A stretch of DNA of 64,000 nt from a virus. Within the stretch, counting starts at the first letter, position 1, and each line of letters opens with the position of its first letter. Below, piece by piece: positions 1 to 7,823 of this stretch. The stretch covers positions 42,686 to 106,685 of IMG/VR virus record IMGVR_UViG_3300025314_000001; one strand, written 5' to 3'. The position numbers and the translations under genes are program-made. Under the pieces are notes generated by a model. It did not search any database, was not told where the DNA came from, and saw only the letters and a program-made list of their open reading frames with translations.

Positions 1-200
1 GCCATCGTCAACGCCAGGTCTCCGATGTTCGTCGGGTGAAAGGGCGTTGCCTGGTCGACATGGGTGGGACCCCACGGGAACTGTCCCAGTAGTAACGCGG
101 TAGCGGTCCCGGCGGACTGCACCAGCGCCGGGGGCTCGCGCTCGATCGCGTAGATCCCCATCAACGTTGGAGTCGTGATGGATTGGACGAATACAGGCAT
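1..200 (-). CDS. phage tail sheath protein, N-terminal part (runs off the left edge)
   Basis: About 66 residues are readable from an ATG at 198-200. The start MPVFVQSITTPTLMG, the run I-E-R-E-P-P, and the later LLLGQFPWGP followed by TPFHPTN match the N-terminal pattern of myovirus tail sheath proteins (a short strand, an 'ag/t..a.iG...wGP' segment, then a 'tp' loop). Sheath subunits surround the tail tube and contract to drive injection. It is the most distal gene seen in the leftward virion operon, after the tail-completion genes, which suits the call. The rest lies outside the window. Confidence 0.7.
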   Translation of the reverse strand, partial: MPVFVQSITTPTLMGIYAIEREPPALVQSAGTATALLLGQFPWGPTHVDQATPFHPTNIGDLALTM

Positions 201-336
201 TGCGCCCTCGTTTTGGTTGTGACGAGGGCAGAGCTTGCCCTCGGGTTCCTACGTCAGCTGAGCTCGTGGCTCAGGCAACCCAGATCGCTTCACCGTCTAC
301 GGTGATGTTTGCTCCGCCCAGTGTCAGATGGTCGTG

Positions 337-960
337 TTACGGAATGCGATTGTCGAACACGTCAATCTCTTCACGCGGTAAGGCGCTGTCGAGCAGAATA
401 CCCAGCGCAATCCGTAACAGCTGCGGGCTTTGCGCGGTCACCGTCGCCACCATGTGGGCCTCCCCATCGATAGTGGCGCGCCACTCATTGACCCGAACTG
501 GGCTCGGAGAATCCGTGATGTCCGGGGGGTCGAAATCGAAGTCGACGTGCCCTTCGAACCCGTCGAGCTGAGCGTTGAACTCGAGCAGGATTCCGTCGCG
601 TACCGGGTTGCCGGCGCCCAACGTGAAGAGCGGACCCTTGTGCAGTACGTCCTCCAGGTCCGCCAGCATCTGGTCTCGCTCGGCCTGGGACTGCGACCAG
701 ATGTCGATCTGGATGGGCTGATTCCGGTCTGCGAAACGCCACGTGTAGAGCCCCGTGGTCGCGTCCACCGGTACCATATCGACGTCGTCGATGTTAACCT
801 GCTCGTCCTCGGCAGAGCCGGCGCACAGGATGGTCACGGCCCGCGGGGGAAGCGGTGCATCAGCCGCCGGCCACTCGTAGCTGATGACGGTGTCCGGCAT
901 CTGCCCAGCGATGAACCGCCCAAGCGCCGCGCAGGCGGCTTTCTGGATGGGCTGGGTCAT
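337..960 (-). CDS. putative tail completion or terminator protein
   Basis: This 207-residue acidic protein has no signal peptide or membrane segment. It lies between an HK97-gp10-like neck gene and the tail sheath gene, the usual position of the tail terminator or completion protein. The text W-R-F-A-D-R-N followed by IQIDIWSQSQAERDQM resembles the 'i.l.ly..s..er..i...v...l' segment of head-tail joining proteins, but only loosely. The start abuts the upstream gene (4-nt gap), indicating translational coupling. Function is inferred mainly from position. Confidence 0.45.
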   Translation of the reverse strand: MTQPIQKAACAALGRFIAGQMPDTVISYEWPAADAPLPPRAVTILCAGSAEDEQVNIDDVDMVPVDATTGLYTWRFADRNQPIQIDIWSQSQAERDQMLADLEDVLHKGPLFTLGAGNPVRDGILLEFNAQLDGFEGHVDFDFDPPDITDSPSPVRVNEWRATIDGEAHMVATVTAQSPQLLRIALGILLDSALPREEIDVFDNRIP

Positions 961-963
961 GGG

Positions 964-1227
964 TCAAGCTTCCGGGAAGTCCGAGGCGCCGCAGCACTCA
1001 CAGAAGTTGAATTCCTGTCCCATCCATAGACGCAGTACCAATGGGCGAAGGTGGTAGACGACCTCCGTGTCCTCGTGCCTCGGAGCATCGCAGAGCCGGG
1101 CGCGGCCCATGCGCAAGAGTAGGTTATCATGCGCCCTGTCCCACACCTGTACGTCGCAACGTTCAGGATCTGATTCCGCCTCGCCTAGAGCCACGAGTGC
1201 CGCAGCGGTCTGCCTGTCGTAGATCAT
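964..1227 (-). CDS. small connector-region protein, unknown function
   Basis: 87 residues. It overlaps the gp10-like gene upstream by 4 nt and so is in the same operon. There is a C-terminal Cys pair (C-E-C-C) but no clear zinc site. It lies in the head-tail connector stretch, so it is probably a minor neck or tail-completion component. No family was recognised. Confidence 0.5.
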   Translation of the reverse strand: MIYDRQTAAALVALGEAESDPERCDVQVWDRAHDNLLLRMGRARLCDAPRHEDTEVVYHLRPLVLRLWMGQEFNFCECCGASDFPEA

Positions 1228-1802
1228 CGGTTCCCGCCCCGGTCGGGCAATGCCCTGCGTACTTCCTCAGCAAGAATCTCGCGAACCCGGGGTATGGACG
1301 ACCTCATGAACCAGTGAGGTCTGGTCCCGTGGGCCGCGATGGACCGCTGGATGCCGCGGGCGATGCGCGCAGCGTCTTCGACCTGCTGGCCTCCGGCCGC
1401 GGCGGCCATGGCGTGCAGCTCTCCAGCGATGCGTGCTGCATGATGCCGAGTCGTGCTTCCGGTAAGCCTACGGTGAGGGTTCACTCGCCCACGGGTGTCT
1501 ATCCCCTGCATCCCTCGGAGATTCACCCAGTCGATAAGGGGAGCCAGTGGGGGCCAGTGGGGCCTAGACCCGCGCTCCACCGAAGCAGCATGGGGAGCGT
1601 CGGCGATGATGGTGTGGAAGGGGCCCGTGTGGACGGAGTCCCGGAGTTCCCCGAACGCCACCGGCATGTGCCGCCGGACGTACTGGGCTCCCCGATCGGC
1701 GGCCCGTCGCCTGGCGTCGTCAAGCCTGCGCTCACGCGACTCGTGGTCCCTTGAGATCTTCCTTAAGGCCGCCGCGAGCGACTTGAACTTGAACTCAGCC
1801 AC
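1224..1802 (-). CDS. HK97 gp10-like neck/tail-completion protein
   Basis: 192 residues. The N-terminal basic helix (LAAALRKISRDHESRERR) is followed by A-A-D-R-G-A-Q-Y-V, then MPVAFGELRDSVH (the 'vP..tG.Lr.S' hallmark), then A-A-S-V-E-R-G-S, and near the C-terminus R-P-H-W-F-M-R. This order is that of the HK97 gp10 / phage neck family, which bridges connector and tail. Its place among connector and tail genes agrees. A few dozen extra residues lie between the VERGS and HWFM elements. Confidence 0.65.
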   Translation of the reverse strand: MAEFKFKSLAAALRKISRDHESRERRLDDARRRAADRGAQYVRRHMPVAFGELRDSVHTGPFHTIIADAPHAASVERGSRPHWPPLAPLIDWVNLRGMQGIDTRGRVNPHRRLTGSTTRHHAARIAGELHAMAAAAGGQQVEDAARIARGIQRSIAAHGTRPHWFMRSSIPRVREILAEEVRRALPDRGGNR

Positions 1803-1811
1803 GGGCGTGCC

Positions 1812-2903
1812 TCAGTGAAGCTTCTCCACCGCAAACCGCAGGTTCTGCTCAATGCGGGGCCGGTGCTCTACAGGGAGCAGACCCATGAGCAACCGCCGAG
1901 CTACCCTTGCGCTCTCTTCGTACTTGCCGACCCAGTAAGCCGCGATAGAGAGCTCATCGAGGCTCCGCCACCGGTAGACGCCTTCGTCCAGAAATAGCGT
2001 GTCGTCCGGCTTATCGATGCGCGTAGCGGCGGAGGCAAACAGGTAAGCGGGCCAGAGGGCTCCGGTTTCCCGGTGCATCCGTGCGAGCTCGCAGAGCGGC
2101 TCGGCGCGCGTCGGGCGGACCTGGTAGGCCCGGAGATAGGCCTCGATGGCCTCGGCTCTGCGCCCCAGGTGTTCGAGGTTCCGCGCTACCTGAAACTCAG
2201 AGTACCAGACCTCTTCATCCCAACCGCCCATTTGGGCTCGGCGCCGGTAGGCTTCTAGCGAATTCTCGTACTGCTTGGCGTCCCGCCAGCTCTGGCCGAG
2301 GTAGAAGACGTAACGCGAGTTGTTCGGTTCCTTCTCGAGCGCCTTGGTGATGCCCAGGGCGTGCCGCGTGTACTTCTCCTCCGGGCTCAGCTGGTTCTGC
2401 GCCGAGTCGAAGAGGCCGTGCACGAGTGGCCCCGGCAGACGAGATTCAGTGTGCGGGGCGTCGCAGTAAATGGCCTCGTGGTAGGCGCCACGGTACTCCC
2501 ACGGGGTCGAGCTCCGGACCAGCTTCGTCAGCCAGAACCGTACTTCTGAAGCGCCAGACCGTAGCTGCAGCTGGTAGCCGTCGTGTTCGAGCTTTGGCCA
2601 GCTGAAGCGCTCTGGAGCGACAAAGACTTCGTCGGCGTCGAGCACCAGGATGTAGTCGGCTTTTCCGCGCGCCAGTTCCAGAGCCTCGGTTCGGTTGGTG
2701 CCGAAGTCCTGCCAGGGGCGCCGGTGGAGCTCTCCGGGCTTCTGGGCGCCGGCCATGAACTCGCGGATGACCGCGTCGGTTCCGTCCGTGGACTCCAGGT
2801 CGTCAACGATGACCCAGCTATCGATGAACGGCGCGACGGAGCCGAGGCAACGCCGGATGACGTGCGCCTCGTTCTTCACGATCATGTTGAGGCAGACGCT
2901 CAT
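1812..2903 (-). CDS. family 2 glycosyltransferase with C-terminal TPR-like repeats
   Basis: 363 residues from an ATG at 2901-2903 that overlaps the upstream methyltransferase stop (ATGA). A longer reading exists but its extra N-terminus has no family features. It begins with MSVCLNMIVKNEA, the GT2 entry motif, followed by V-I-V-D-D, S-T-D-G-T and the metal-binding DxD as L-V-L-D-A-D-E. The C-terminal half is helical with TPR-like A...Y..ALGI, Y.LGQSWRDA and A.EAYLRA units. Such enzymes transfer a sugar from an activated nucleotide to a protein or glycan. Located in tail-gene territory, it may glycosylate virion proteins or alter host glycans. The substrate is unknown. Confidence 0.8.
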   Translation of the reverse strand: MSVCLNMIVKNEAHVIRRCLGSVAPFIDSWVIVDDLESTDGTDAVIREFMAGAQKPGELHRRPWQDFGTNRTEALELARGKADYILVLDADEVFVAPERFSWPKLEHDGYQLQLRSGASEVRFWLTKLVRSSTPWEYRGAYHEAIYCDAPHTESRLPGPLVHGLFDSAQNQLSPEEKYTRHALGITKALEKEPNNSRYVFYLGQSWRDAKQYENSLEAYRRRAQMGGWDEEVWYSEFQVARNLEHLGRRAEAIEAYLRAYQVRPTRAEPLCELARMHRETGALWPAYLFASAATRIDKPDDTLFLDEGVYRWRSLDELSIAAYWVGKYEESARVARRLLMGLLPVEHRPRIEQNLRFAVEKLH

Positions 2904-3421
2904 CCAAACGTTCCGTACCGACTCGGCTTGATGGCGTGCATCGAGAAGAATAGGTTTCCGCCCTGCCGCTGCGTCCACATCTTCCCGAAGTCGGCCTTGA
3001 AGAGCCACCGGTAGTCGGACATCCAGGTGTGGCCGACCTGAATCCAGTATTGCTCCTGATCGAGAAAGACCAGCGTCTGCTCGGTGAGCATCCGGCGGTG
3101 CCCAGGGTCGCCCCAGGCGTGCTCATGGCTCGCCAGCGGGACCGAGGCCGCAAACAGACCGCCCGGCTTCAGGATGCGCCAGAACTCCGTGAACTGCTCG
3201 AAGAAGAACCGGTAGTCCCCCTGCATACCCGTGTGCTCGAGCACTTCGTAGGCGTGAATCTCGTCGAAGGCGTCCGCCTCGAAAGGGAGGGGTAGGCGCT
3301 CGAGGTCATGCAAAACGTCGGGCTTGTGGTCGGGGTTGATGTCGAGCGTGACCAGCTTCGTCCACGGCGTATTGCCGACGCGCTTTTCGTGCAGCGCGCC
3401 GCAGCCAAGGAGAAGTTCCAT
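2900..3421 (-). CDS. class I SAM-dependent methyltransferase
   Basis: 173 residues from ATG 3419-3421, chosen because GGGGGAG lies 7 nt upstream. Motif I is L-L-L-G-C-G, the acidic loop is TLDINPDHKPD, then D-A-F-D-E-I-H and E-V-L-E-H (motif IV region) and L-K-P-G-G-L-F (motif VI region). This is the Methyltransf_11 type of small-molecule or sugar methyltransferase. It is translationally coupled to the glycosyltransferase downstream, so a joint role in making or capping a modified sugar is plausible. The substrate is not predictable. Confidence 0.8.
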   Translation of the reverse strand: MELLLGCGALHEKRVGNTPWTKLVTLDINPDHKPDVLHDLERLPLPFEADAFDEIHAYEVLEHTGMQGDYRFFFEQFTEFWRILKPGGLFAASVPLASHEHAWGDPGHRRMLTEQTLVFLDQEQYWIQVGHTWMSDYRWLFKADFGKMWTQRQGGNLFFSMHAIKPSRYGTFG

Positions 3422-3533
3422 GATTACTCCCCCCGCGAGGCGCATCGACGCGCTCGTCCGCGTTCAATTAGTGCGCGGTACTGCTTGCCTGTGAATCGTT
3501 GCAGATCATCGAATACCAGGACGCTGATGGACA

Positions 3534-4007
3534 TCAGCCCCCCGCGACCTGATTCGCCAGGTAGTTGTCGATTCCGATCTGGGCAATCTGGTCAAGCTGC
3601 TGCTCGCTCCACAGAAGGTGGTCTTCTTCGGACTTCAGATGCTCCTCGAAGAGCGCCCGGCTGCCTTCGTCCTTGAGCTCCACGGCGAGCAACACGGACT
3701 CGTTGTACTTGGATACGGCGTCGGCTTCCGCCGCCCGGTCGTTCTCGAGCATGGCCTTGGGTTCCGCACCGATCCGGATCTCGTTGAGCTTGCTCACGAT
3801 GGGCTTTCCCTCGAGGAACAGGATCCGGTCGATGAGTTCATCGGCGTGCCCCATCTCGGAGCGAGCGAGCCCCATGACGTGTTTTGCCAACGCCGCGTAT
3901 CCCCATCGGCCATACATGGCCGCGTGTACCACGTACTGGTTGATCGCCGTTAGCTCCTCGGAGAGACGCTCGTTCAGAGCTGCGATGATTCTTGGGTTGC
4001 CTTTCAT
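3534..4007 (-). CDS. bfr: bacterioferritin with complete ferroxidase centre and haem ligand
   Basis: 157 residues, full bacterioferritin length. Reading from the ATG, the di-iron ligands fall at the canonical positions: E18, E51, H54, E94, E127 and H130. The haem-ligand methionine is at M52 (S-E-M-G-H). Family signatures ELTAINQY, RILFLEG and EEDHLLW are present. Bacterioferritins form 24-subunit cages that oxidise Fe(II) and store iron. The gene sits in the same strand and operon as glycosyltransferase genes in the phage connector-tail region, 4 nt downstream of a GT-like gene. No residue is lost, so it should be functional. It is an unusual phage cargo gene, probably acquired from a host. 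Confidence 0.92.
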   Translation of the reverse strand: MKGNPRIIAALNERLSEELTAINQYVVHAAMYGRWGYAALAKHVMGLARSEMGHADELIDRILFLEGKPIVSKLNEIRIGAEPKAMLENDRAAEADAVSKYNESVLLAVELKDEGSRALFEEHLKSEEDHLLWSEQQLDQIAQIGIDNYLANQVAGG

Positions 4008-4010
4008 GAC

Positions 4011-4643
4011 TCACCACTTGGGGTAAAAAACTGTGTTTCCGTCGGTGTGGCCCAGGACGACTCCGGGGTGCGCCCAAATCTGCGTGCCGATGTCGCGCAC
4101 TCGGCAATGGAAGGCGGTGTCCTCACCTTGCAGGATCCCCTTGTGGAAGAACTGCATGTGCAGGGCCCTAGTCATTCCGGCCTTCTCGGAAGTCTTGTAG
4201 GCCAGTGAGCGATACTCATCAAAGAGCCGCACCACCAACCCCCGCTTGACAACCTGGAACCCATACCCCGCACTCTCGAACGTCCAGGGTGCCGACGGTT
4301 TCGGCTTCGGACACGGCATGATTACCGGCTCTGCCGCCGCGTTCTTGTAGCAGTAGACGCCGATCGCCAGGTCGACGTTCATGTCGATCAGTGTCTCGGC
4401 TTGCTCTGGAGTCCACCCGATGTCGGCGTCGACGCTCAGGAAGTGCGACAACCCAGAGTCGAGAAACCGAAGAATCATCTCGTCGCGTGAGTTGCAGATC
4501 CCCATTGCTTTGAGGCTATCCACGCGCACGCGCCCTTGCCAGCGCACCCTTGCTTCGAGCATTCCGGCAACGCAAACGTCGTGGATCTGCCCTTTCTCAC
4601 TCTGCACGCCGACGAAGATACCCGCCGTCTCGCTCACACCCAT
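4011..4643 (-). CDS. glycosyltransferase-like (GT-A fold) protein
   Basis: 210 residues from ATG 4641-4643, preceded by AGGAG at about 7 nt. A longer reading adds nine unsupported residues. Key text is N-S-R-D-E-M-I-L-R-F-L-D, then F-L-S-V-D-A-D-I-G-W (a DxD-like acidic motif after a hydrophobic strand), then PEQAETLI and D-L-A-I-G-V-Y. Later G-E-D-T-A-F-H-C-R resembles the 'ED..fc.r' motif of GT-A enzymes. It is adjacent to bfr and near the GT2-methyltransferase pair, forming a sugar-modification cassette. Acceptor and donor are unknown. Confidence 0.6.
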   Translation of the reverse strand: MGVSETAGIFVGVQSEKGQIHDVCVAGMLEARVRWQGRVRVDSLKAMGICNSRDEMILRFLDSGLSHFLSVDADIGWTPEQAETLIDMNVDLAIGVYCYKNAAAEPVIMPCPKPKPSAPWTFESAGYGFQVVKRGLVVRLFDEYRSLAYKTSEKAGMTRALHMQFFHKGILQGEDTAFHCRVRDIGTQIWAHPGVVLGHTDGNTVFYPKW

Positions 4644-4715
4644 ACTCTGCTCCTGTTCTTCAGCCGACACCCCGGGCCAACGGGGAGAGGACTGGTTCCT
4701 TGCGCTACCCCGCGT

Positions 4716-5150
4716 CTACGGAGTGCGCCTTGATCGCGTCAGCACGACGAACCACGCCAACGGGTCGGTCGTGTCGAGATTCTGTACCTTGAATTCCCCC
4801 TCGTAGTCCCCGCTCAGCATGTACAGGATCTCGGTGTGCGTCGATCCTGTCGGCATCAGCTGAGCGCGCGAAAATCCTCCACCACTTCCTTGGGTAAAGG
4901 GTGGCGTGATGGGCCCGAGCTTTACGTCGCCCATCTCGTAGAGACCCCCGGAGCTGCTGACCTCACGCGCCGAGAGCTGGCGAACTGGGTATCGAATCGG
5001 GAGCACGGTATCGACGTCCCGGGGCGTGGTATTGGGCTGTCCAATCTTGCTCGGCCAGGTTCGTTCGCGTACCGTGACGGTGATGGTACGGATCGGGGTG
5101 GCGACGTTCCGAATTCGGTCGGCCACGAATCGGAAGCGGTCGAGGTTCAT
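4716..5150 (-). CDS. hypothetical virion-region protein
   Basis: 144 residues, no membrane segment. A central G-D-V-K-L-G-P-I-T-P-P and a predicted beta-rich C-terminus (YMLSGDYEGEFKV) suggest a head-closure or adaptor-type protein. It lies between the decoration-like and neck genes and is separated by only 3 nt from the next upstream gene. No family was recognised. Confidence 0.5.
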   Translation of the reverse strand: MNLDRFRFVADRIRNVATPIRTITVTVRERTWPSKIGQPNTTPRDVDTVLPIRYPVRQLSAREVSSSGGLYEMGDVKLGPITPPFTQGSGGGFSRAQLMPTGSTHTEILYMLSGDYEGEFKVQNLDTTDPLAWFVVLTRSRRTP

Positions 5151-5153
5151 CCC

Positions 5154-5528
5154 TTACCGCTCCCTATAGAGCACCGGCGACCCAAAGACGTCACAGCGGG
5201 GTGAGTAGTTCATAGCGTTGAAGAGTCGCCCAATCAACTGCCTCCCCCGCTTGCACAGAATCGCTAACCCGCGCGCCGGATCTATCGTGAGCTCGTTGAC
5301 CTTGAAGGCCTCGGGTGCTGTCAGGACCTCCTGAATCTGAAGGTCCAGCGCTGCCAGCTCTGTAAGGTACCCGATGATCAGCAGCTCGGCTGACGAGTCC
5401 GGGTTGATCCCACCGTCCGCAATCGACTGGCACGCCGTGATCTGGCGCTCCAGCTGGAGATCTCGATGAGCAGCCGCCCATCCTCCCCAGGCTCGGATTG
5501 CGGCGCGGTGGGACTCGGTAAAGGCCAT
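5154..5528 (-). CDS. hypothetical virion-region protein, possible head-tail adaptor
   Basis: 124 mostly helical residues. The position downstream of the capsid genes and upstream of neck genes is where phages keep the helical head-tail adaptor (gp6/gp15-like). The helix-rich composition (LLIIGYLTELAALDLQIQ) would fit, but there is no diagnostic motif. Confidence 0.5.
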   Translation of the reverse strand: MAFTESHRAAIRAWGGWAAAHRDLQLERQITACQSIADGGINPDSSAELLIIGYLTELAALDLQIQEVLTAPEAFKVNELTIDPARGLAILCKRGRQLIGRLFNAMNYSPRCDVFGSPVLYRER

Positions 5529-5532
5529 TGGT

Positions 5533-6036
5533 CTATCTGCCTTTGGGTCCCTTCGGGGCCTGGTCGATCTTGGCGATCTCCGCCTGAAGCTCGGCGAGCT
5601 CTTCGTCTTCGCCGACCACGACCTGGGGCCGCTGTTGCATCATGTTTTGCACGATGGCCGCGGTCTCGGCGGCCGCCGTGACCTTTTCCTTGAGCTCACG
5701 CTTGCGTGCCGTAGCGGGGTCGAGCGCGGGGTGCATCGGCGCCGGCTCGCGGCCGCGCTTCTTGAGCTGCGGGGCGAGTCCAGACTGGATGACGCCGTTC
5801 TTGTCCGTGAACTGGACCGCTTGGTCGTAGATCTTCTCCAAACGGATAGACCCACCTGGTGGTACCACGACATCCTTGTACTTACGGGGCCGTGTCCCTT
5901 CAGCCCACTGCTTTTGCGAAAACTTGTGACCCGCCGCGTCTATCCACAGTCGCAACGTCACGATCTGTTTGGTTGGATTTTCCCAGATGGTGTATTCGTC
6001 CTCATTGACGACTGTCGACATGGTTTCTTGTGGCAT
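5533..6036 (-). CDS. hypothetical virion-region protein
   Basis: 167 residues. The first ATG (6036) has AAAGAG about 7 nt upstream; an in-frame ATG at 6021 is the alternative. The N-terminal half is beta-like (EYTIWENPTKQIVTLRLW), followed by VVVPPGGSIRL, a pattern seen in phage beta-sandwich structural proteins. The C-terminal half is a charged helix (ELAELQAEIAKI). It belongs to the leftward virion operon. No family was assigned. Confidence 0.5.
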   Translation of the reverse strand: MPQETMSTVVNEDEYTIWENPTKQIVTLRLWIDAAGHKFSQKQWAEGTRPRKYKDVVVPPGGSIRLEKIYDQAVQFTDKNGVIQSGLAPQLKKRGREPAPMHPALDPATARKRELKEKVTAAAETAAIVQNMMQQRPQVVVGEDEELAELQAEIAKIDQAPKGPKGR

Positions 6037-6094
6037 GAGACTCTTTGACTCCCTGTTCGTTGTGAAGGTGTACCCGAAGCGTTGTTTGCTTCGA

Positions 6095-6631
6095 CTACGG
6101 ATCGATGGGCTCGATATGCGCTCCGGCTAACCCAGCCACCACGTGGGCGTTGAGCTGGACAGCTTCGTCGTTGACCAGCGTGATGAGTGTAGCCGTGTTG
6201 GTGCAGGTCGCTGCCGTGATGGCGTTGACGGTGTCGTTGGTCGCGTGGACTCCCGATGCCGTTCGGTGAGCCGTGTATCCGGTGAGGATCGCGTTGGCCA
6301 GCGTGATGCCGGTCGTGACGTCGGTCGCATCGGCTACTGTGATCGACGCCGAGGCGGTCGTTCCGTGGGGAACTCCGTCGGGTGCGTGCTGGTTGTAGAT
6401 GCCCTTGACGTCGTTGACGAGCGTTACGGCTGTCGCCGCCGTTGTCGCCGCTACGGTGCTACATGCCAGCGCACCCGGCATGGTGGGCTCCATCGGGTCA
6501 TCCACCGAAGCGCGCGAAATGTCGTAGTGGATGTTCGTCGAAACCACTGCTTCGCGCAGCGCATTGAATGCCAGCGCGATCGTCTTGAGCAGCGAGGCCG
6601 GCTCGATGCCTTTTCTGACTTTCAGACTCAT
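6095..6631 (-). CDS. virion protein with three internal helical repeats (decoration-like)
   Basis: 178 residues. Three related units are visible: TLVNDVKGIYNQH with G-V-P-H, TLANAILTGYTAH with G-V-H, and TLVNDEAVQLNAH. They are linked by Ala/Thr-rich segments. Such 'L.N.....n.H...gvH' repeats occur in phage virion proteins. The gene follows the major capsid gene after a strong intergenic hairpin, the position of decoration or head-stabilising proteins. Function is inferred from position and composition. Confidence 0.5.
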   Translation of the reverse strand: MSLKVRKGIEPASLLKTIALAFNALREAVVSTNIHYDISRASVDDPMEPTMPGALACSTVAATTAATAVTLVNDVKGIYNQHAPDGVPHGTTASASITVADATDVTTGITLANAILTGYTAHRTASGVHATNDTVNAITAATCTNTATLITLVNDEAVQLNAHVVAGLAGAHIEPIDP

Positions 6632-6676
6632 GGTGTTGCTCCAGGTCCAGAGGAATGGAAAGGGGTTGGCCTGGAC

Positions 6677-6713
6677 GGCGCCGCGCCGCAGGGAGTCACC
6701 CCAGCGCGGCGCC
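6677..6713 (-). terminator. strong intergenic hairpin downstream of the capsid gene
   Basis: Perfect 10-bp inverted repeat: GGCGCCGCGC at 6677-6686 pairs with GCGCGGCGCC at 6704-6713, with a 17-nt loop. It lies just downstream of the major capsid gene in transcription direction. There is no clear U-tract, so it could be a weak terminator or an mRNA-stabilising structure. Confidence 0.5.
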
Positions 6714-6729
6714 CTCCAGAGCGGCTTGG

Positions 6730-7770
6730 CTACTCGGCGATGTCCGCGATGTACCCGAAGGCACCACGGCGCTTCAGACAGAGCGCCACGGTCGCTTCCA
6801 TGACGAACTGCACGTAGCTGCCCAGACGTCCCAGCGGGTAGATCCTGATCGGAATGCTCGACGCGTCGAACACGTTTCCGTCGGCGGTACCCCTAGCCTG
6901 GACGATCTGTTGCATCGTCTGTTCCCCGAAGGGCGCCGGGGGCAGAAACTGCATCTCGCATTGGTCGGGGTTGAAGGCGACCATGTATCCCGCGCTGCAG
7001 TCGATGTCGTCGTCGATTGGACGACCTCTCCAGAACAGGTCCTCGGCTCCGAGGTTCGCAGCTCCGCCCATGCCGGCAACGACGGTCTTCTGGTTGAAGA
7101 GCCCTTCGTACTTGGTCTTCACTCCGGGCGAGCAAAGGAAACGCTTCGGCGTGTTGGCCTGGCCGGCGTGCGTTCTGATTCCCTGGTTCAGCTGGGCGAT
7201 GAGGTCCAGCGTCAGGGGGCGGTCCGTTCCGCCATTGGCCAACACGGTGCTGACCCAGTAGGTCGAATCGGTGATTGCCGCATAGGCGCCAGACGACGCA
7301 ATGGCTCCGCCCAGGAGACCCACGCAGTTCGCGTTCCCTGATCCGTCGGTTCCATCGCCGGTCCACATGTCGGTATTGATGGCCCGAGCGATCGTGGCCG
7401 CACCTTCCATGATACGGTTGGCGAGCTTGTTCCCGATGATCAGGGGGTTACGTTGCCCGGTCGACGCCAAGACATCGAGCTCGGTCGTCGTGAAACCGAA
7501 GGTGTGCCGATAGATGCCCCAGCTCAGATAGGCGTTGTCTTCGACCATCTGCGTCGCGTCGCTGGCAGCCACGGTCGCGCCTTCGGCAACGGTTGCGGCG
7601 GTTGCACCACCGAGCTGGGCAGCCCACGCGGCTCGAGGACCACGGGGAACTCCGGTGGGGGCCGGCACCAACGACAGGAGTTTACACTCCTTGTTCCACG
7701 TGCGGGCGATATCGGGCCCGAACTGATCGACGAGAATTGCCGCAGCAACGGTCAGGGTTTCGACAGCCAT
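6730..7770 (-). CDS. major capsid protein (HK97 fold)
   Basis: 346 residues. The sequence has the composition and layout of HK97-fold capsid proteins: E-G-A-T-V and S-D-A-T-Q-M-V-E-D before W-G-I-Y-R-H-T-F-G-F-T (E-loop/P-domain strand), a spine helix around I-I-G-N-K-L-A-N-R-I-M-E-G-A, then R-F-L-C-S-P-G-V-K-T-K-Y in the A-domain, and a C-terminal beta segment. It follows directly after a scaffold-like gene, the classic order. A long, high-quality reading frame with good codon use supports expression. Confidence 0.85.
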   Translation of the reverse strand: MAVETLTVAAAILVDQFGPDIARTWNKECKLLSLVPAPTGVPRGPRAAWAAQLGGATAATVAEGATVAASDATQMVEDNAYLSWGIYRHTFGFTTTELDVLASTGQRNPLIIGNKLANRIMEGAATIARAINTDMWTGDGTDGSGNANCVGLLGGAIASSGAYAAITDSTYWVSTVLANGGTDRPLTLDLIAQLNQGIRTHAGQANTPKRFLCSPGVKTKYEGLFNQKTVVAGMGGAANLGAEDLFWRGRPIDDDIDCSAGYMVAFNPDQCEMQFLPPAPFGEQTMQQIVQARGTADGNVFDASSIPIRIYPLGRLGSYVQFVMEATVALCLKRRGAFGYIADIAE

Positions 7771-7783
7771 GATGACCTCTTCT

Positions 7784-7823
7784 GGGCGGATCCCCGCCCT
7801 CTTGGCTGGGCCTACTGGCCCAG
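7784..7823 (-). terminator. two short hairpins at the scaffold-capsid junction
   Basis: GGGCGG (7784-7789) pairs with CCGCCC (7794-7799) across a 4-nt loop. CTGGGCC (7806-7812) pairs with GGCCCAG (7817-7823) across TACT. The second overlaps the 3' end of the scaffold gene. They may tune read-through between scaffold and capsid mRNA. Confidence 0.4.
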
